From Flavobacteriales bacterium (GTDB lineage Bacteria > Bacteroidota > Bacteroidia > Flavobacteriales_D > Parvicellaceae): a stretch of 54,682 bases of DNA. The stretch lies in assembly GCA_029251405.1 (NCBI GenBank), contig JAQXDK010000045.1, forward strand, positions 1-54,682, given 5' to 3'. The notes below the pieces were generated by a model, which saw nothing but the letters and a program-made list of their open reading frames with translations, did no database searches and was not told the DNA's origin. Within the stretch, counting starts at the first letter, position 1. Each line of letters begins with the position of its first letter. Below are positions 1 to 8,657 of this stretch, in pieces. The translations under genes and the position numbers were made by a program.

Positions 1-1576
1 TATAACTTGATAAATCAACATTAACTAATGTCCAAGGGTCAGATCCCGAAGTTTGCTGCTGACCTGTAACAGAATACTCTGTAGTAAATGGACCTGAAGA
101 ACTCGTACTTACTCCAACATTTAATGTGCCGATATTGGCACCATAAGCGTGTAGATAAAAACTTAATTGGGCAGAAGAGGCACTACTCAAATCAAGAGCC
201 TGCGATACAATCGAGCCATTTTGGGATGCGGCTCCTGATGTTTCAAAGTAAAAATAATAGGAACCCGATTGAGCGCTGTTAGGACCTGTACCAGAAGAAT
301 TGGTAGGAGAACTGAAAATACACCAAGAACCATTTGTAGTTGCGTCAGGAAGAGTATTAATATCTCCTGACCAACCTGTTGCATTGTCACAATCACTCGA
401 AAAAACAGTTACGGAACCAAGCTGAGGAATATCTATCCAAGGACCTGAGGAAGAATTGGTTGAATATTCCCATAGATAAGTCAAATTTGTACCACCTATT
501 GGAGATGAGGTATTAGTTATGGCAGAGGGATCAAAACTATTATTGCATGTTGATTGTGCATTTCCGATAGAACCAGCGTCACTAGGGTTGGAACCAACTG
601 TCATTTCCACGGCATCTGTATAAACAGCAGCAGAGGGATCACCACAGCGGTAATATCCTCTTCTATACCAGGTGGTTTGCGATATAGTGGATGGATCGTA
701 AGTAGAATTGTTTGAACTTCCGATAGTAGTCCATGGACCAGAACTAGAGGAGGTGGAATATTGCCAAAAATAAGTTGCTGTTCCTCCACTACCACCAGAA
801 CCAGAAGAAATATTTGTTATAGTGTTAGGATTAAAACTTCCACAGCTGTTTTGAGGGTTTCCTATAGATCCTGAGCCTGTAGGTTCTGAGCATGAATTTG
901 AGAGTGTTACAACTCTAAACCAATCTCCTGGTTTATTATTTTCGCATCCCATCTTAAATCTTTTATAAGAATTACTAATCTGGAACCAATCCTTACTATT
1001 ACTTTGTGTATTCCATTGTGTATAATTACCCGGATTGCCCCCCGGTCTTCCGCCCGCTGGTTCGAACTCTCTTCCTACAGGAGCACCAGATGGATAGTAG
1101 CTGCTTGAATATTCAGAACTAGACCAATATTCGGTTTTAGATTGTATAAGATAAACTCCTATAATTTCACCTTGAAAATCAACATAGCCTGCATTACTTG
1201 TTGATTGGAAATCATTATTATCATTTAAATAACACATGTATACATTAACTGATGGGTCAGAACCATAGGATGTATAAGTAAAACCACTGCCAGAATAATC
1301 GAAAGCACCTATTTGGTTAATAACTGTTGATAGAAGAATACCTTGCTTTTCAATTGTTACTGTATTTTTACCACTTTGATAACCACAGCAATCATACGAA
1401 GTCGAACCATTGCCTCTACCATGAAATGCTTCTGCAGGAAGACTAGTATGTTTTTCATTCATATTGGAATTAGTGCCGGATATTCCATAGGGTGAAGTAA
1501 ATTGACTATAAACACCTTGATTAATGATGAGAATAAGCGAAATAATAGATGAAATATATAAATAAAGTTTGCGCAT
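1..1576 (-). CDS. Large secreted repeat protein with MAM-like domain (N-terminal part; runs off the left edge)
   Basis: The open frame reads leftward from an ATG at 1576 and is still open at base 1, giving about 525 residues of an unfinished protein. It begins with a clear signal peptide (MRKLYLYISSIISLILII, cut after about residue 25 at YSQ). Residues of about 25-230 are Gly/Ser/Tyr-rich, with a CC pair, and match no family I recognise. Two Ig-like repeats follow, each starting with a GSIGN..C motif and carrying W.YST.SSSGPW. The second repeat breaks off after GPW and passes into a MAM/concanavalin-like segment (SDCDNATGW at its start, GSYYFYFET in the middle). This architecture is typical of Bacteroidota T9SS cargo and adhesin-like surface proteins; the sorting tail would lie outside the window. 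Function is unknown. Confidence 0.85.
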   Translation of the reverse strand, partial: MRKLYLYISSIISLILIINQGVYSQFTSPYGISGTNSNMNEKHTSLPAEAFHGRGNGSTSYDCCGYQSGKNTVTIEKQGILLSTVINQIGAFDYSGSGFTYTSYGSDPSVNVYMCYLNDNNDFQSTSNAGYVDFQGEIIGVYLIQSKTEYWSSSEYSSSYYPSGAPVGREFEPAGGRPGGNPGNYTQWNTQSNSKDWFQISNSYKRFKMGCENNKPGDWFRVVTLSNSCSEPTGSGSIGNPQNSCGSFNPNTITNISSGSGGSGGTATYFWQYSTSSSSGPWTTIGSSNNSTYDPSTISQTTWYRRGYYRCGDPSAAVYTDAVEMTVGSNPSDAGSIGNAQSTCNNSFDPSAITNTSSPIGGTNLTYLWEYSTNSSSGPWIDIPQLGSVTVFSSDCDNATGWSGDINTLPDATTNGSWCIFSSPTNSSGTGPNSAQSGSYYFYFETSGAASQNGSIVSQALDLSSASSAQLSFYLHAYGANIGTLNVGVSTSSSGPFTTEYSVTGQQQTSGSDPWTLVNVDLSSY

Positions 1577-1707
1577 TTGTTTTATTAACAACGCAAACTT
1601 AATAAAGGGTCGAAGCTTGTGAAGTCTTTGAGAAAAAATGAGTGGTTATTCAGTTGACTGAGTAATGAAAAATAACTAAAGTAGGCTTATTGAGTAGTAT
1701 TTAAGTA

Positions 1708-3537
1708 TTAATATTTTAAACTTATTAAATTACTTACTAAGTCTTCTTCCTTACTCAAATTTAGTTTTTTTCGAAGACGATATCTTCGACTTTCAACAGA
1801 TCTTACTGATAATCCCATAATATCTGCTATCTCCTTAGTATTAAGGTTCATACGCAAGAAAGTACATAGCTTAAGGTCAGAAGTAGTAAGATCGACGTAA
1901 GTTCTTGTTAAATACTCAAGATAGCCGGGGTAAGCTGCATTAAACTGATCGGAATACAAATCTTCTTTACGTTTTTCTGAGAGGAGTCTATTAATTGATT
2001 TAATTAATGGAGAGAAGGAATTTCTATCTTTTTCGGACTTCAATAAAGAACTGTAATACTTTAAATCTTTTAATATATTAGATACCTGTTCGTTCTCCTG
2101 AACAATGTTGGTGGAAATAGCTGCTAGTTCTCTTTTTTTATGCTCTAACTCAGACTTAGCTATTTTTTCATTTTGAGATGAAATTATCATTTGCTTGTCT
2201 AGATATACTTTTCTTGACAAGAAATAAGCAGTAGCAAAACATAATATTAAAATAACAATAATTGAAATAAATACAATACGTGAATTTTTTTGCTTCTGTT
2301 CTTCTATTTCTCGTTTTTTTATAAGAATTTCATTTTTTGATTCTAACCCAGAAAGCAACTGACTTACTTGTACACTATACCTGTAATCTTTATTTTTCAA
2401 TAATTCCCCCACAAATAATTCTATTTCTGAAGATAACCCCAATTTATTCAACGCTTTTATCTTTAATTCTAGAGCAATTTCTATTTGTTTTTGTAAGTTT
2501 TGTTCTTTTGATAACAATATGCACTCTTCAACTGCTTTTAAACAGTTTTCGTAATCTGCCAACCTATAGTAAACGTTAGCTTTTTTATTAATAAGGCTAG
2601 CCTTTTGAAAAGTAAACTCTCTGTAATATTTAGATGCAATATTATATGCCTCCAATGCTTGATTGTATCTTTTTTGATTAAAAAGATACTCTCCCTTATA
2701 CTCGAAGCAATTCCCTAAATAGTTATCTAAAAGCTTGAATGTTAAATCATTAAAATCTTTAAATTTAACTGAGTTCTTTTCCTCTTGAATCATTCTATTA
2801 ATGCTGTCGGTTTTAGCAAGGTATAAATCACCCTTATCTTGCATGTTCCATTTATAATATAACTCGCTGTAAGATTTAAAGGAATGAGCAATATCTACGG
2901 CGTTAAATTGATTCTTATACCTTAAATTATAAGCCTTGGTAATATTTCCTAAGGCAGCATTATAATCTTTAAGCTCTATTTGCACTAAAGCAATATTGTT
3001 ATATGTAGTAGATAAGCCTCTAATTTTAGGTAATAAAGAATCTAATTGAGTAAAATATGTTTTACCAAGTTCATATCTCTCCATGGCTTTATTGTACTGA
3101 CCTTGACTGAAAAATATATTTCCAATATTTATGGAAAGCCATGGAGCCTGCGTAGGCTCTGAGTTTGAAAAGGCGGTTCCTTGTCTTTTAATTAACTGAA
3201 ACTCATACATGGCATCTTCTAAATAAGAAAGTGCTAAAACAGGAAGATCTTTTTTTAGATATAATTCACCTAATGTACTGTATAGGTAAAGTGTAAAAAG
3301 ACTAGGGCCTAAGGGAATGTAATCTTCTAGAGAATTTAAACATATAGATATGGCTAAATTAGGATCTGAGTACTTTAGTTGGTAAATTTTTTGTTTTAGC
3401 TCAACATTTATTTCGTTTTTAAATATTTTAACAGAGTTTAATTTGGCTTTGGCTTGCGCAAGTACTTCAATACCACTCATGAGTAGCATTAACAATAGTG
3501 ACAAAAATAAAAAATGTTTTTTCAACAGAGTAAACAT
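1708..3537 (-). CDS. TPR-transmembrane-LuxR-type HTH regulator
   Basis: 609 residues. A signal/anchor sequence covers residues 1-27, TPR-like helical repeats about 55-400, one membrane segment about 420-441 (IVFISIIVILILCFATAYFL), a coiled coil about 445-525, and a LuxR/GerE-like helix-turn-helix about 552-597 containing LNTKEIADIMGLSVRSVESR. This is a common Bacteroidota layout in which an extracytoplasmic TPR sensor is joined across the membrane to a cytoplasmic DNA-binding domain. No kinase or receiver domain is visible. It lies upstream of, and on the same strand as, the large secreted protein (131-bp gap), so control of that gene is possible but unproven. The ATG at 3537 is chosen because the signal peptide follows directly. 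Confidence 0.85.
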   Translation of the reverse strand: MFTLLKKHFLFLSLLLMLLMSGIEVLAQAKAKLNSVKIFKNEINVELKQKIYQLKYSDPNLAISICLNSLEDYIPLGPSLFTLYLYSTLGELYLKKDLPVLALSYLEDAMYEFQLIKRQGTAFSNSEPTQAPWLSINIGNIFFSQGQYNKAMERYELGKTYFTQLDSLLPKIRGLSTTYNNIALVQIELKDYNAALGNITKAYNLRYKNQFNAVDIAHSFKSYSELYYKWNMQDKGDLYLAKTDSINRMIQEEKNSVKFKDFNDLTFKLLDNYLGNCFEYKGEYLFNQKRYNQALEAYNIASKYYREFTFQKASLINKKANVYYRLADYENCLKAVEECILLSKEQNLQKQIEIALELKIKALNKLGLSSEIELFVGELLKNKDYRYSVQVSQLLSGLESKNEILIKKREIEEQKQKNSRIVFISIIVILILCFATAYFLSRKVYLDKQMIISSQNEKIAKSELEHKKRELAAISTNIVQENEQVSNILKDLKYYSSLLKSEKDRNSFSPLIKSINRLLSEKRKEDLYSDQFNAAYPGYLEYLTRTYVDLTTSDLKLCTFLRMNLNTKEIADIMGLSVRSVESRRYRLRKKLNLSKEEDLVSNLISLKY

Positions 3538-3664
3538 ACTCTAATATACAATAAAAAAAACAATAAATGAGTATTAAAATTAAAATATGTGTAGTTTAAT
3601 TTCTTATCATTTTTAAATTGTAAAGAGATTTTAATGACTTTGATAAGAAAACAATACTAATCAA

Positions 3665-3698
3665 TTTGCTGATGGTAAGATAAATTGACATACATTTG
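3665..3698 (+). promoter_or_regulatory. Bacteroidota-type promoter of the cold-shock gene
   Basis: A TTTG at 3665-3668 and a perfect TAnnTTTG box (TACATTTG) at 3691-3698 are 22 bp apart, which fits the -33/-7 pattern of Bacteroidota primary-sigma promoters. The box ends 22 bp before the ATG at 3721. Confidence 0.6.
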
Positions 3699-3720
3699 CA
3701 TTTTATAATAATAAATTACA

Positions 3721-3912
3721 ATGAATAAAGGAATAGTAAAATTTTACGATAACACCAAAAGATTTGGTTTTATTAAGGAGGATGGTTCAGAAAAAGAACA
3801 TTTTGTACACTCTTCAGGCCTAATTGATGAAATTCAAGAAAACGATCAAGTTGAATTTGAATTGAAAGAAGGTAAAAAAGGTTTAAATGCAGTTAATGTA
3901 AAGGTTATTTAA
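3721..3912 (+). CDS. Cold-shock domain protein (CspA family)
   Basis: 63 residues, the whole being a single cold-shock OB-fold. RNP1-like KRFGFIKEDG (about 13-22) and RNP2-like HFVHSSGL (about 27-34) are visible, with acidic and basic stretches after them, as in single-domain CspA proteins that bind single-stranded nucleic acid and melt RNA structure. It is monocistronic, with its own promoter and a strong terminator. The N-terminal MNKGIVKFYDNTKRFGFI is the standard start for flavobacterial Csp proteins. Confidence 0.93.
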   Translation: MNKGIVKFYDNTKRFGFIKEDGSEKEHFVHSSGLIDEIQENDQVEFELKEGKKGLNAVNVKVI

Positions 3913-3932
3913 ACCAATTTTTAAACGACTTT

Positions 3933-3960
3933 AAAGCTCACTAACGTGAGCTTTTTTTTT
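3933..3960 (+). terminator. Rho-independent terminator of the cold-shock gene
   Basis: Stem AAAGCTCAC / GTGAGCTTT (3933-3941 and 3946-3954; the outermost pairs run into the T-run) around a TAAC/CTAAC loop, followed by an unbroken run of T to 3960. The T-run overlaps the stop codon of the convergent ABC-F gene at 3959. Confidence 0.85.
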
Positions 3961-5821
3961 ATCCCATTTTTTCTTCCAACTCCATCCATCTCGACATTTT
4001 ATTATCAATTGTATTCGTTAACTCTTCTAGTTCTTTACTCTTTTTCATCATCAAATCATAATCCATAGTAGTGTCTTTAAAAGATGCCTCTAAATTGCTT
4101 TTTTCTAACTCTAATTTACTTATTTGCTTTTCTAAGCTTTTATACTCCTTTTTCTCAGTAAAAGTAATGGTATGTTTGGTTTTTAAATTGTTATCTTTCT
4201 CTTCTTTCTTATTTGTTTTCAATTCTTTGCTTTGTTTATTTCTAAGCTCTGAATAACTGCAATAATGATCTTCAACAACTCCAGCTCCTTTAAAAACAAA
4301 CAAATGATCGGTTAACTTATCCATAAAATAACGATCGTGAGATACTAGAATTAAACAGCCCTTAAATTCTAACAAAAACTCTTCTAACTTATTTAAAGTC
4401 AAAAGATCTAAGTCATTAGTAGGTTCATCAAGGATTAAAAAATTAGGGTTTTTCATTAGCACAGTCAACAAATAAAGTCTTCGCTTTTCACCACCACTCA
4501 ACTTTGACACATAAGTATATTGCATTTGAGCATCAAACATGAAGTGCTCCAAGAGCTGAGAAGCTGAGATTTTACTTCCATTAGCCATCACTATCACATC
4601 TGCAATGTCTTTTAATACTTCTATAACCCTTTTGTCTTCTTTTAATACAATGCCTTTTTGATTAAAATAGCCATAAACTATTGTTTCTCCAATATTTATT
4701 TTTCCACTATCTGCCTCTTCTCTACGAGTAATAATATTTAAAAAAGTACTCTTGCCAACTCCGTTATCTCCAATAATACCAATACGTTCTCCATTTTTAA
4801 ATACATAATCAAACCCACTTAAAATTTTTAAATCTCCATAAGATTTATATACTTTTTTGAGTTCTAAAATCTTGCCTCCAACCCTACTCATCTTTACTTC
4901 TAGCTTTAACTCCTGCTTTACCTTTTTAGAATTCGCTTTTTGCTTGATGTTATCAAAATTATCTACCCTTGCCTTTGACTTTGTAGTTCTTGCCTGAGGA
5001 GTCTTTCTAATCCATTCCAACTCTTTTTTCATCAATCTACCAGCCTTTGATATCTCAGTACTAAAATTAGCCTCACGCTCTGCTCTCTTTTGAAGAAAAT
5101 AACTGTAATTACCCTTATGATGATATAATTTACCATCTTCCAGCTCCAATATATGATTACAAACCCTATCTAAAAAATAACGATCGTGAGTGATCATTAA
5201 AAGCGTTATATTCTGATTTTTTAAATACTCTTCCAACCATTCTATCATTTCAATATCTAAGTGGTTAGTAGGCTCGTCTAATAGCAACAACTCTGGTTTA
5301 TCTAAAATAAGTAATGCTAACGATAATCTTTTTCGCTGACCACCCGATAGATCTTTTAAATTTTGGGTTAAATCCAGAATTTTAAAGCGCGTTAATATTT
5401 GATTTAATTCGTTATTAAAATTCCAGGCATTAGCCTTATCCATTAAATCTGAAGCCTCTTGAAAGCGCTGACTTGTTGCATCATTAAAATCAACAGTTTG
5501 TAATTCCAAAGCCTTGTCATAATCTCTAATTATTTGCATGACATCAGAATTGGAATTCTCTAAAAACTCTTTTACTGTGAACCCCTCATTAAAAAGCGGA
5601 TCTTGTTCTAAATATCCTATTCTTATACCATTTCTTAAAGTTATTTTCCCAGATTCAGTTACGTCTTTACCTGCAATAATTTTAAGCATACTGCTTTTAC
5701 CAGTCCCATTATTGGCAATTAACGCCATCTTATCTCCCTTACTTAAACCAAAAAATAAATCTTGAAAAAGTATTCTTTCCCCATAAGATTTACTGATATT
5801 TTCTACTGATAAATAGTTCAT
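3959..5821 (-). CDS. uup: ABC-F family ATPase, Uup type
   Basis: 620 residues with two ABC ATPase domains and no membrane segments. Domain 1 has Walker A NNGTGKSS (about 37-44), signature LSGGQRKR (about 160) and Walker B LLLLDEPTNHLD (about 180). Domain 2 has Walker A GDNGVGKST, signature LSGGEKRR and Walker B LILDEPTNDLD. The linker carries the Uup-like ELEWIRKTPQARTTKSKAR motif, and the C-terminal 70 residues form a coiled coil as in Uup. ABC-F proteins act on ribosomes or branched DNA; Uup is tied to precise transposon excision and ribosome function. It is convergent with the cold-shock gene and 39 bp beyond the stop of the sulfotransferase-like gene. Confidence 0.9.
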   Translation of the reverse strand: MNYLSVENISKSYGERILFQDLFFGLSKGDKMALIANNGTGKSSMLKIIAGKDVTESGKITLRNGIRIGYLEQDPLFNEGFTVKEFLENSNSDVMQIIRDYDKALELQTVDFNDATSQRFQEASDLMDKANAWNFNNELNQILTRFKILDLTQNLKDLSGGQRKRLSLALLILDKPELLLLDEPTNHLDIEMIEWLEEYLKNQNITLLMITHDRYFLDRVCNHILELEDGKLYHHKGNYSYFLQKRAEREANFSTEISKAGRLMKKELEWIRKTPQARTTKSKARVDNFDNIKQKANSKKVKQELKLEVKMSRVGGKILELKKVYKSYGDLKILSGFDYVFKNGERIGIIGDNGVGKSTFLNIITRREEADSGKINIGETIVYGYFNQKGIVLKEDKRVIEVLKDIADVIVMANGSKISASQLLEHFMFDAQMQYTYVSKLSGGEKRRLYLLTVLMKNPNFLILDEPTNDLDLLTLNKLEEFLLEFKGCLILVSHDRYFMDKLTDHLFVFKGAGVVEDHYCSYSELRNKQSKELKTNKKEEKDNNLKTKHTITFTEKKEYKSLEKQISKLELEKSNLEASFKDTTMDYDLMMKKSKELEELTNTIDNKMSRWMELEEKMG

Positions 5822-5860
5822 TGGATAAACATAATCATAATAAATTTCAAGAAAGAGTAA

Positions 5861-6583
5861 TCAGTCTAAGAATGACATTAATTTTTGGTAATAATAAAGA
5901 GCTTTTTCTAACAAATTGTGCTGATTAGAAGGGATGTCATTTTCAAATTTTTCTGTATATGGACTGAAACCCTCGGAATTGTGCACATTACCATACCAAT
6001 AGGGGGCCCAAACCCCATCTTCAACAATACCTCCCTTTTTCCAAGAAAGCATTTTAGAATCAAAAGAAATATTAAAAAAACCACACATATTAGTTAAAAT
6101 TTCTTTTGGATTTTTCAATAGTTCTTCTGACGAAATTATTTTGAATTTTATACTTTTTTTCTTAAAACTACTTGCTAAAAGGTACTGCAGCTCGTATCCT
6201 AAATCGTCCATGGTAGGATTTTGAATTACTTTAGAAAAAGATATCATTGCACTTTGGGGATTTCTGGTTAAAATAATATTACTCCAACTATTAGCAAAAC
6301 TTAGGTTGACTCCTTTTAAGTGATGCGTCATATTCTTTATAAATATAATTTTAAAGTCTTTTTTTAAAGAATTTATTTTGTTTAGAACTTCATCTAAGCT
6401 GGTGGGTTGACTTTCTAATATTTCTTTTTTCCCAGGATGATTGATTTTAGGATTGACATGCGTCAAATAATAAGCGTAAAAAGGTTCGTCAAGCACTTTT
6501 ACATCCTTCCTTTGTGCAAATGAATACATCAAAGCAGTAGAAATATTTCTAGGACTGGCCCACAAACAAATTACTTGACTCAT
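5861..6583 (-). CDS. Sulfotransferase-like P-loop protein paired with an aminotransferase
   Basis: 240 residues. The N-terminus VICLWASPRNISTALMYSF resembles the PAPS-binding 5'-phosphosulfate loop of sulfotransferases, and NIILTRNPQSAMISF near residue 105 resembles the 3'-phosphate-binding strand. No signal peptide or membrane segment is present. Its ATG overlaps the stop of the aminotransferase gene by 4 bases, so the two are probably translated together. From memory, plant BCAT-like proteins carry a similar P-loop domain fused to a class IV aminotransferase, which would support a joint role. True sulfotransferase activity and the substrate are unknown. Confidence 0.75.
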   Translation of the reverse strand: MSQVICLWASPRNISTALMYSFAQRKDVKVLDEPFYAYYLTHVNPKINHPGKKEILESQPTSLDEVLNKINSLKKDFKIIFIKNMTHHLKGVNLSFANSWSNIILTRNPQSAMISFSKVIQNPTMDDLGYELQYLLASSFKKKSIKFKIISSEELLKNPKEILTNMCGFFNISFDSKMLSWKKGGIVEDGVWAPYWYGNVHNSEGFSPYTEKFENDIPSNQHNLLEKALYYYQKLMSFLD

Positions 6584-7491
6584 TTTATTTGAGATTCAAT
6601 AAGTGTTTTGTAATACTTTTCTAAAGTCGCTGAGAATTCGTTATTTGAATTTTCCCCGATAGATTTCCCATCTATTGAAATTACAGGAGTTACACCAGCA
6701 AAGGTTCCAGTAACAAAAGCCTCGTCTGCTCCGTAGACATCAAACAAAGAAAAGTTAGTTTCTTTAACTTCAATATTATTCATTTTACAAACATCAATTA
6801 TTTTTTGCCTTGTAATACCATTCATACAATATTGGGTAGTAGAAGTATAAACCACTTTATTTTTAATCATGAAGAAATTAGTAGCATTACAAGTTGCTAC
6901 AAATCCATGAACATCTAACATTAGTGCTTCATCGGCACCAGCCTCAATAGCTTGAATTAATGCTTGAACTTCATGCAGCTTACTGTGGCAATTTAATTTA
7001 GGATCTAAATAATCTGGAGCACCTCTTCGAATTGTAGAAGTAAATAATTTAATGCCTTTATTCTTAGAACTGGGGTCAGCTAATTTATATTCTGGTATAA
7101 TTACCAAATTAGGGCCAGAAATAGTTAGTCTAGGATCTTGAGATGGTGTTTTTTTAATACCTCTAGTTATCATCATTCTAACATGAACACCATCGGTCAT
7201 CTTATTTTCCTTTAAAACAGAATTTATAATTTTAATGAGCTCTTGTTTTGAAAAAGACAACTTAATCCCTGTTGCCTTTGCTGCATTCCACAATCTAGAC
7301 AAATGATCATCTATAAAAATTAAAGTTCCTTTAGCAAGTCTGACTGCCTCCCATACCCCATCTCCAACTAAATAACCACTATCAAAAACACTAATTTTAG
7401 CTTCAGCTCTTTTATGAAATTCTCCATTGATGTAAATTTTAATATCATTATTTCTAACATCATCTAAAGCATTGTGTGTACCGTGTATCAT
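6580..7491 (-). CDS. Class IV PLP aminotransferase (BCAT/D-amino-acid transaminase-like, atypical)
   Basis: 303 residues with the fold-type IV pattern: IYINGEF near 19-25, SVFDSGYLVGDGVWEAVRL at 34-52, a DPKLNCHSKL region at 163-172 that should hold the PLP lysine (K165 or K171), and TGTFAGVTPV at 261-270. In ordinary BCAT and D-amino-acid transaminases a Glu contacts the PLP ring in a G-x-x-x-E-G motif; here the aligned segment is GFVATCNATNFF, so Thr200 occupies that place. I recall this VATCN variant from a whole subfamily, so it may define a different chemistry rather than an inactive protein. It is first in a two-gene unit with the sulfotransferase-like gene, divergent from the DAHP synthase gene. 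Confidence 0.82.
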   Translation of the reverse strand: MIHGTHNALDDVRNNDIKIYINGEFHKRAEAKISVFDSGYLVGDGVWEAVRLAKGTLIFIDDHLSRLWNAAKATGIKLSFSKQELIKIINSVLKENKMTDGVHVRMMITRGIKKTPSQDPRLTISGPNLVIIPEYKLADPSSKNKGIKLFTSTIRRGAPDYLDPKLNCHSKLHEVQALIQAIEAGADEALMLDVHGFVATCNATNFFMIKNKVVYTSTTQYCMNGITRQKIIDVCKMNNIEVKETNFSLFDVYGADEAFVTGTFAGVTPVISIDGKSIGENSNNEFSATLEKYYKTLIESQIK

Positions 7492-7577
7492 ATTGTCTAT
7501 TTATTACTACTTAAATATAAGTTTATTAAACAATTTTTCATCTAATAAAATTATCTAAATATCTTCGCCTTAATAAA

Positions 7578-8657
7578 ATGAATACCCATTTTCAAAAAAT
7601 ATTTAACCATAACAAACCAGTAATAATAGCTGGTCCATGTAGCGCAGAATCTGAAAAACAAGTTTTAGCAACTGCTCATGAATTAAAAAAACATCCCCAT
7701 TTAATATTTAGAGCAGGTATCTGGAAACCCAGAACAAGACCCAATAGTTTTGAAGGTGTTGGTGTAAAAGGTCTAAAATGGTTGCAAAAAGCTAAAGAAG
7801 AAACTGGACTCCAAACCACCACCGAAGTAGCTAAAGCAGCCCACGTAGAACTAGCGATCAAACACCAGATAGATGTGTTATGGATAGGTGCAAGAACTAC
7901 TGGAAACCCATTTGCAGTTCAAGAAATTGCTGAAGCCCTTAAAGGAATAGATGTTCCCGTATTTGTTAAAAACCCCATTAACCCAGAACTTAACCTTTGG
8001 ATAGGTGCAATTGAAAGATTAAAAGCTATTGGCATTCAAGACATAGCTGCTATCCACAGAGGATTTTTCGCTTATAAGAATTCAAAATACAGAAATACTC
8101 CACAGTGGCAAATCGCAATAGACATACAAAAAAAATTCCCAAATATGCCCATGATATGTGACCCCAGTCACATTACAGGAAAAAGAAATATGATTTTTGA
8201 AGTTGCTCAAAAAGCTATGGATATGAATTACGACGGATTAATGATAGAAACACATAAAGATCCTGAAAATGCACTTAGCGATAGTGAACAACAAATTACT
8301 CCAAAAGACCTGGAAACTATTCTCAACAAACTAGTTATTAGAAATCATAAAATTGAAGATAAAGACTTTAAATCTTCTTTACAGCAACTTAGGTTTCAAA
8401 TAGACGACTTGGATATTGAATTATTAGATACCTTAAAAAGAAGAATGGAGTTGGTTCAAAAAATTGGTTCACACAAAAAAGAAAACAAAGTAACTATTCT
8501 TCAAAATGACCGATGGTCAGAAATGCTTAAAACCAGATCTAAATACGGAAAAGAGAACGGACTTAGCGAACAATTTGTACAGCAACTTTTAAAAGCTATT
8601 CATCAAGAATCTATAGACAAGCAAAACAACGTAATGAATAATAATGATGAAATATAA
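7578..8657 (+). CDS. Bifunctional DAHP synthase / chorismate mutase
   Basis: 359 residues. Residues 1-260 form a class I (KDPG-like barrel) 3-deoxy-7-phosphoheptulonate synthase, with PVIIAGPCSAES at the N-terminus, RAGIWKPRTRP near 46, and a late MICDPSHITGKR motif. Residues of about 270-345 are a type II (AroQ) chorismate mutase: LRFQIDDLDIELLDTLKRRMELVQKIG. The enzyme condenses phosphoenolpyruvate with erythrose 4-phosphate and rearranges chorismate to prephenate, linking the first step of the shikimate pathway to the Phe/Tyr branch. This fusion is usual in Bacteroidota. A weak TAnnTTCG box at 7560-7567 lies just upstream. Its end overlaps the next gene by 14 bases. Confidence 0.93.
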   Translation: MNTHFQKIFNHNKPVIIAGPCSAESEKQVLATAHELKKHPHLIFRAGIWKPRTRPNSFEGVGVKGLKWLQKAKEETGLQTTTEVAKAAHVELAIKHQIDVLWIGARTTGNPFAVQEIAEALKGIDVPVFVKNPINPELNLWIGAIERLKAIGIQDIAAIHRGFFAYKNSKYRNTPQWQIAIDIQKKFPNMPMICDPSHITGKRNMIFEVAQKAMDMNYDGLMIETHKDPENALSDSEQQITPKDLETILNKLVIRNHKIEDKDFKSSLQQLRFQIDDLDIELLDTLKRRMELVQKIGSHKKENKVTILQNDRWSEMLKTRSKYGKENGLSEQFVQQLLKAIHQESIDKQNNVMNNNDEI

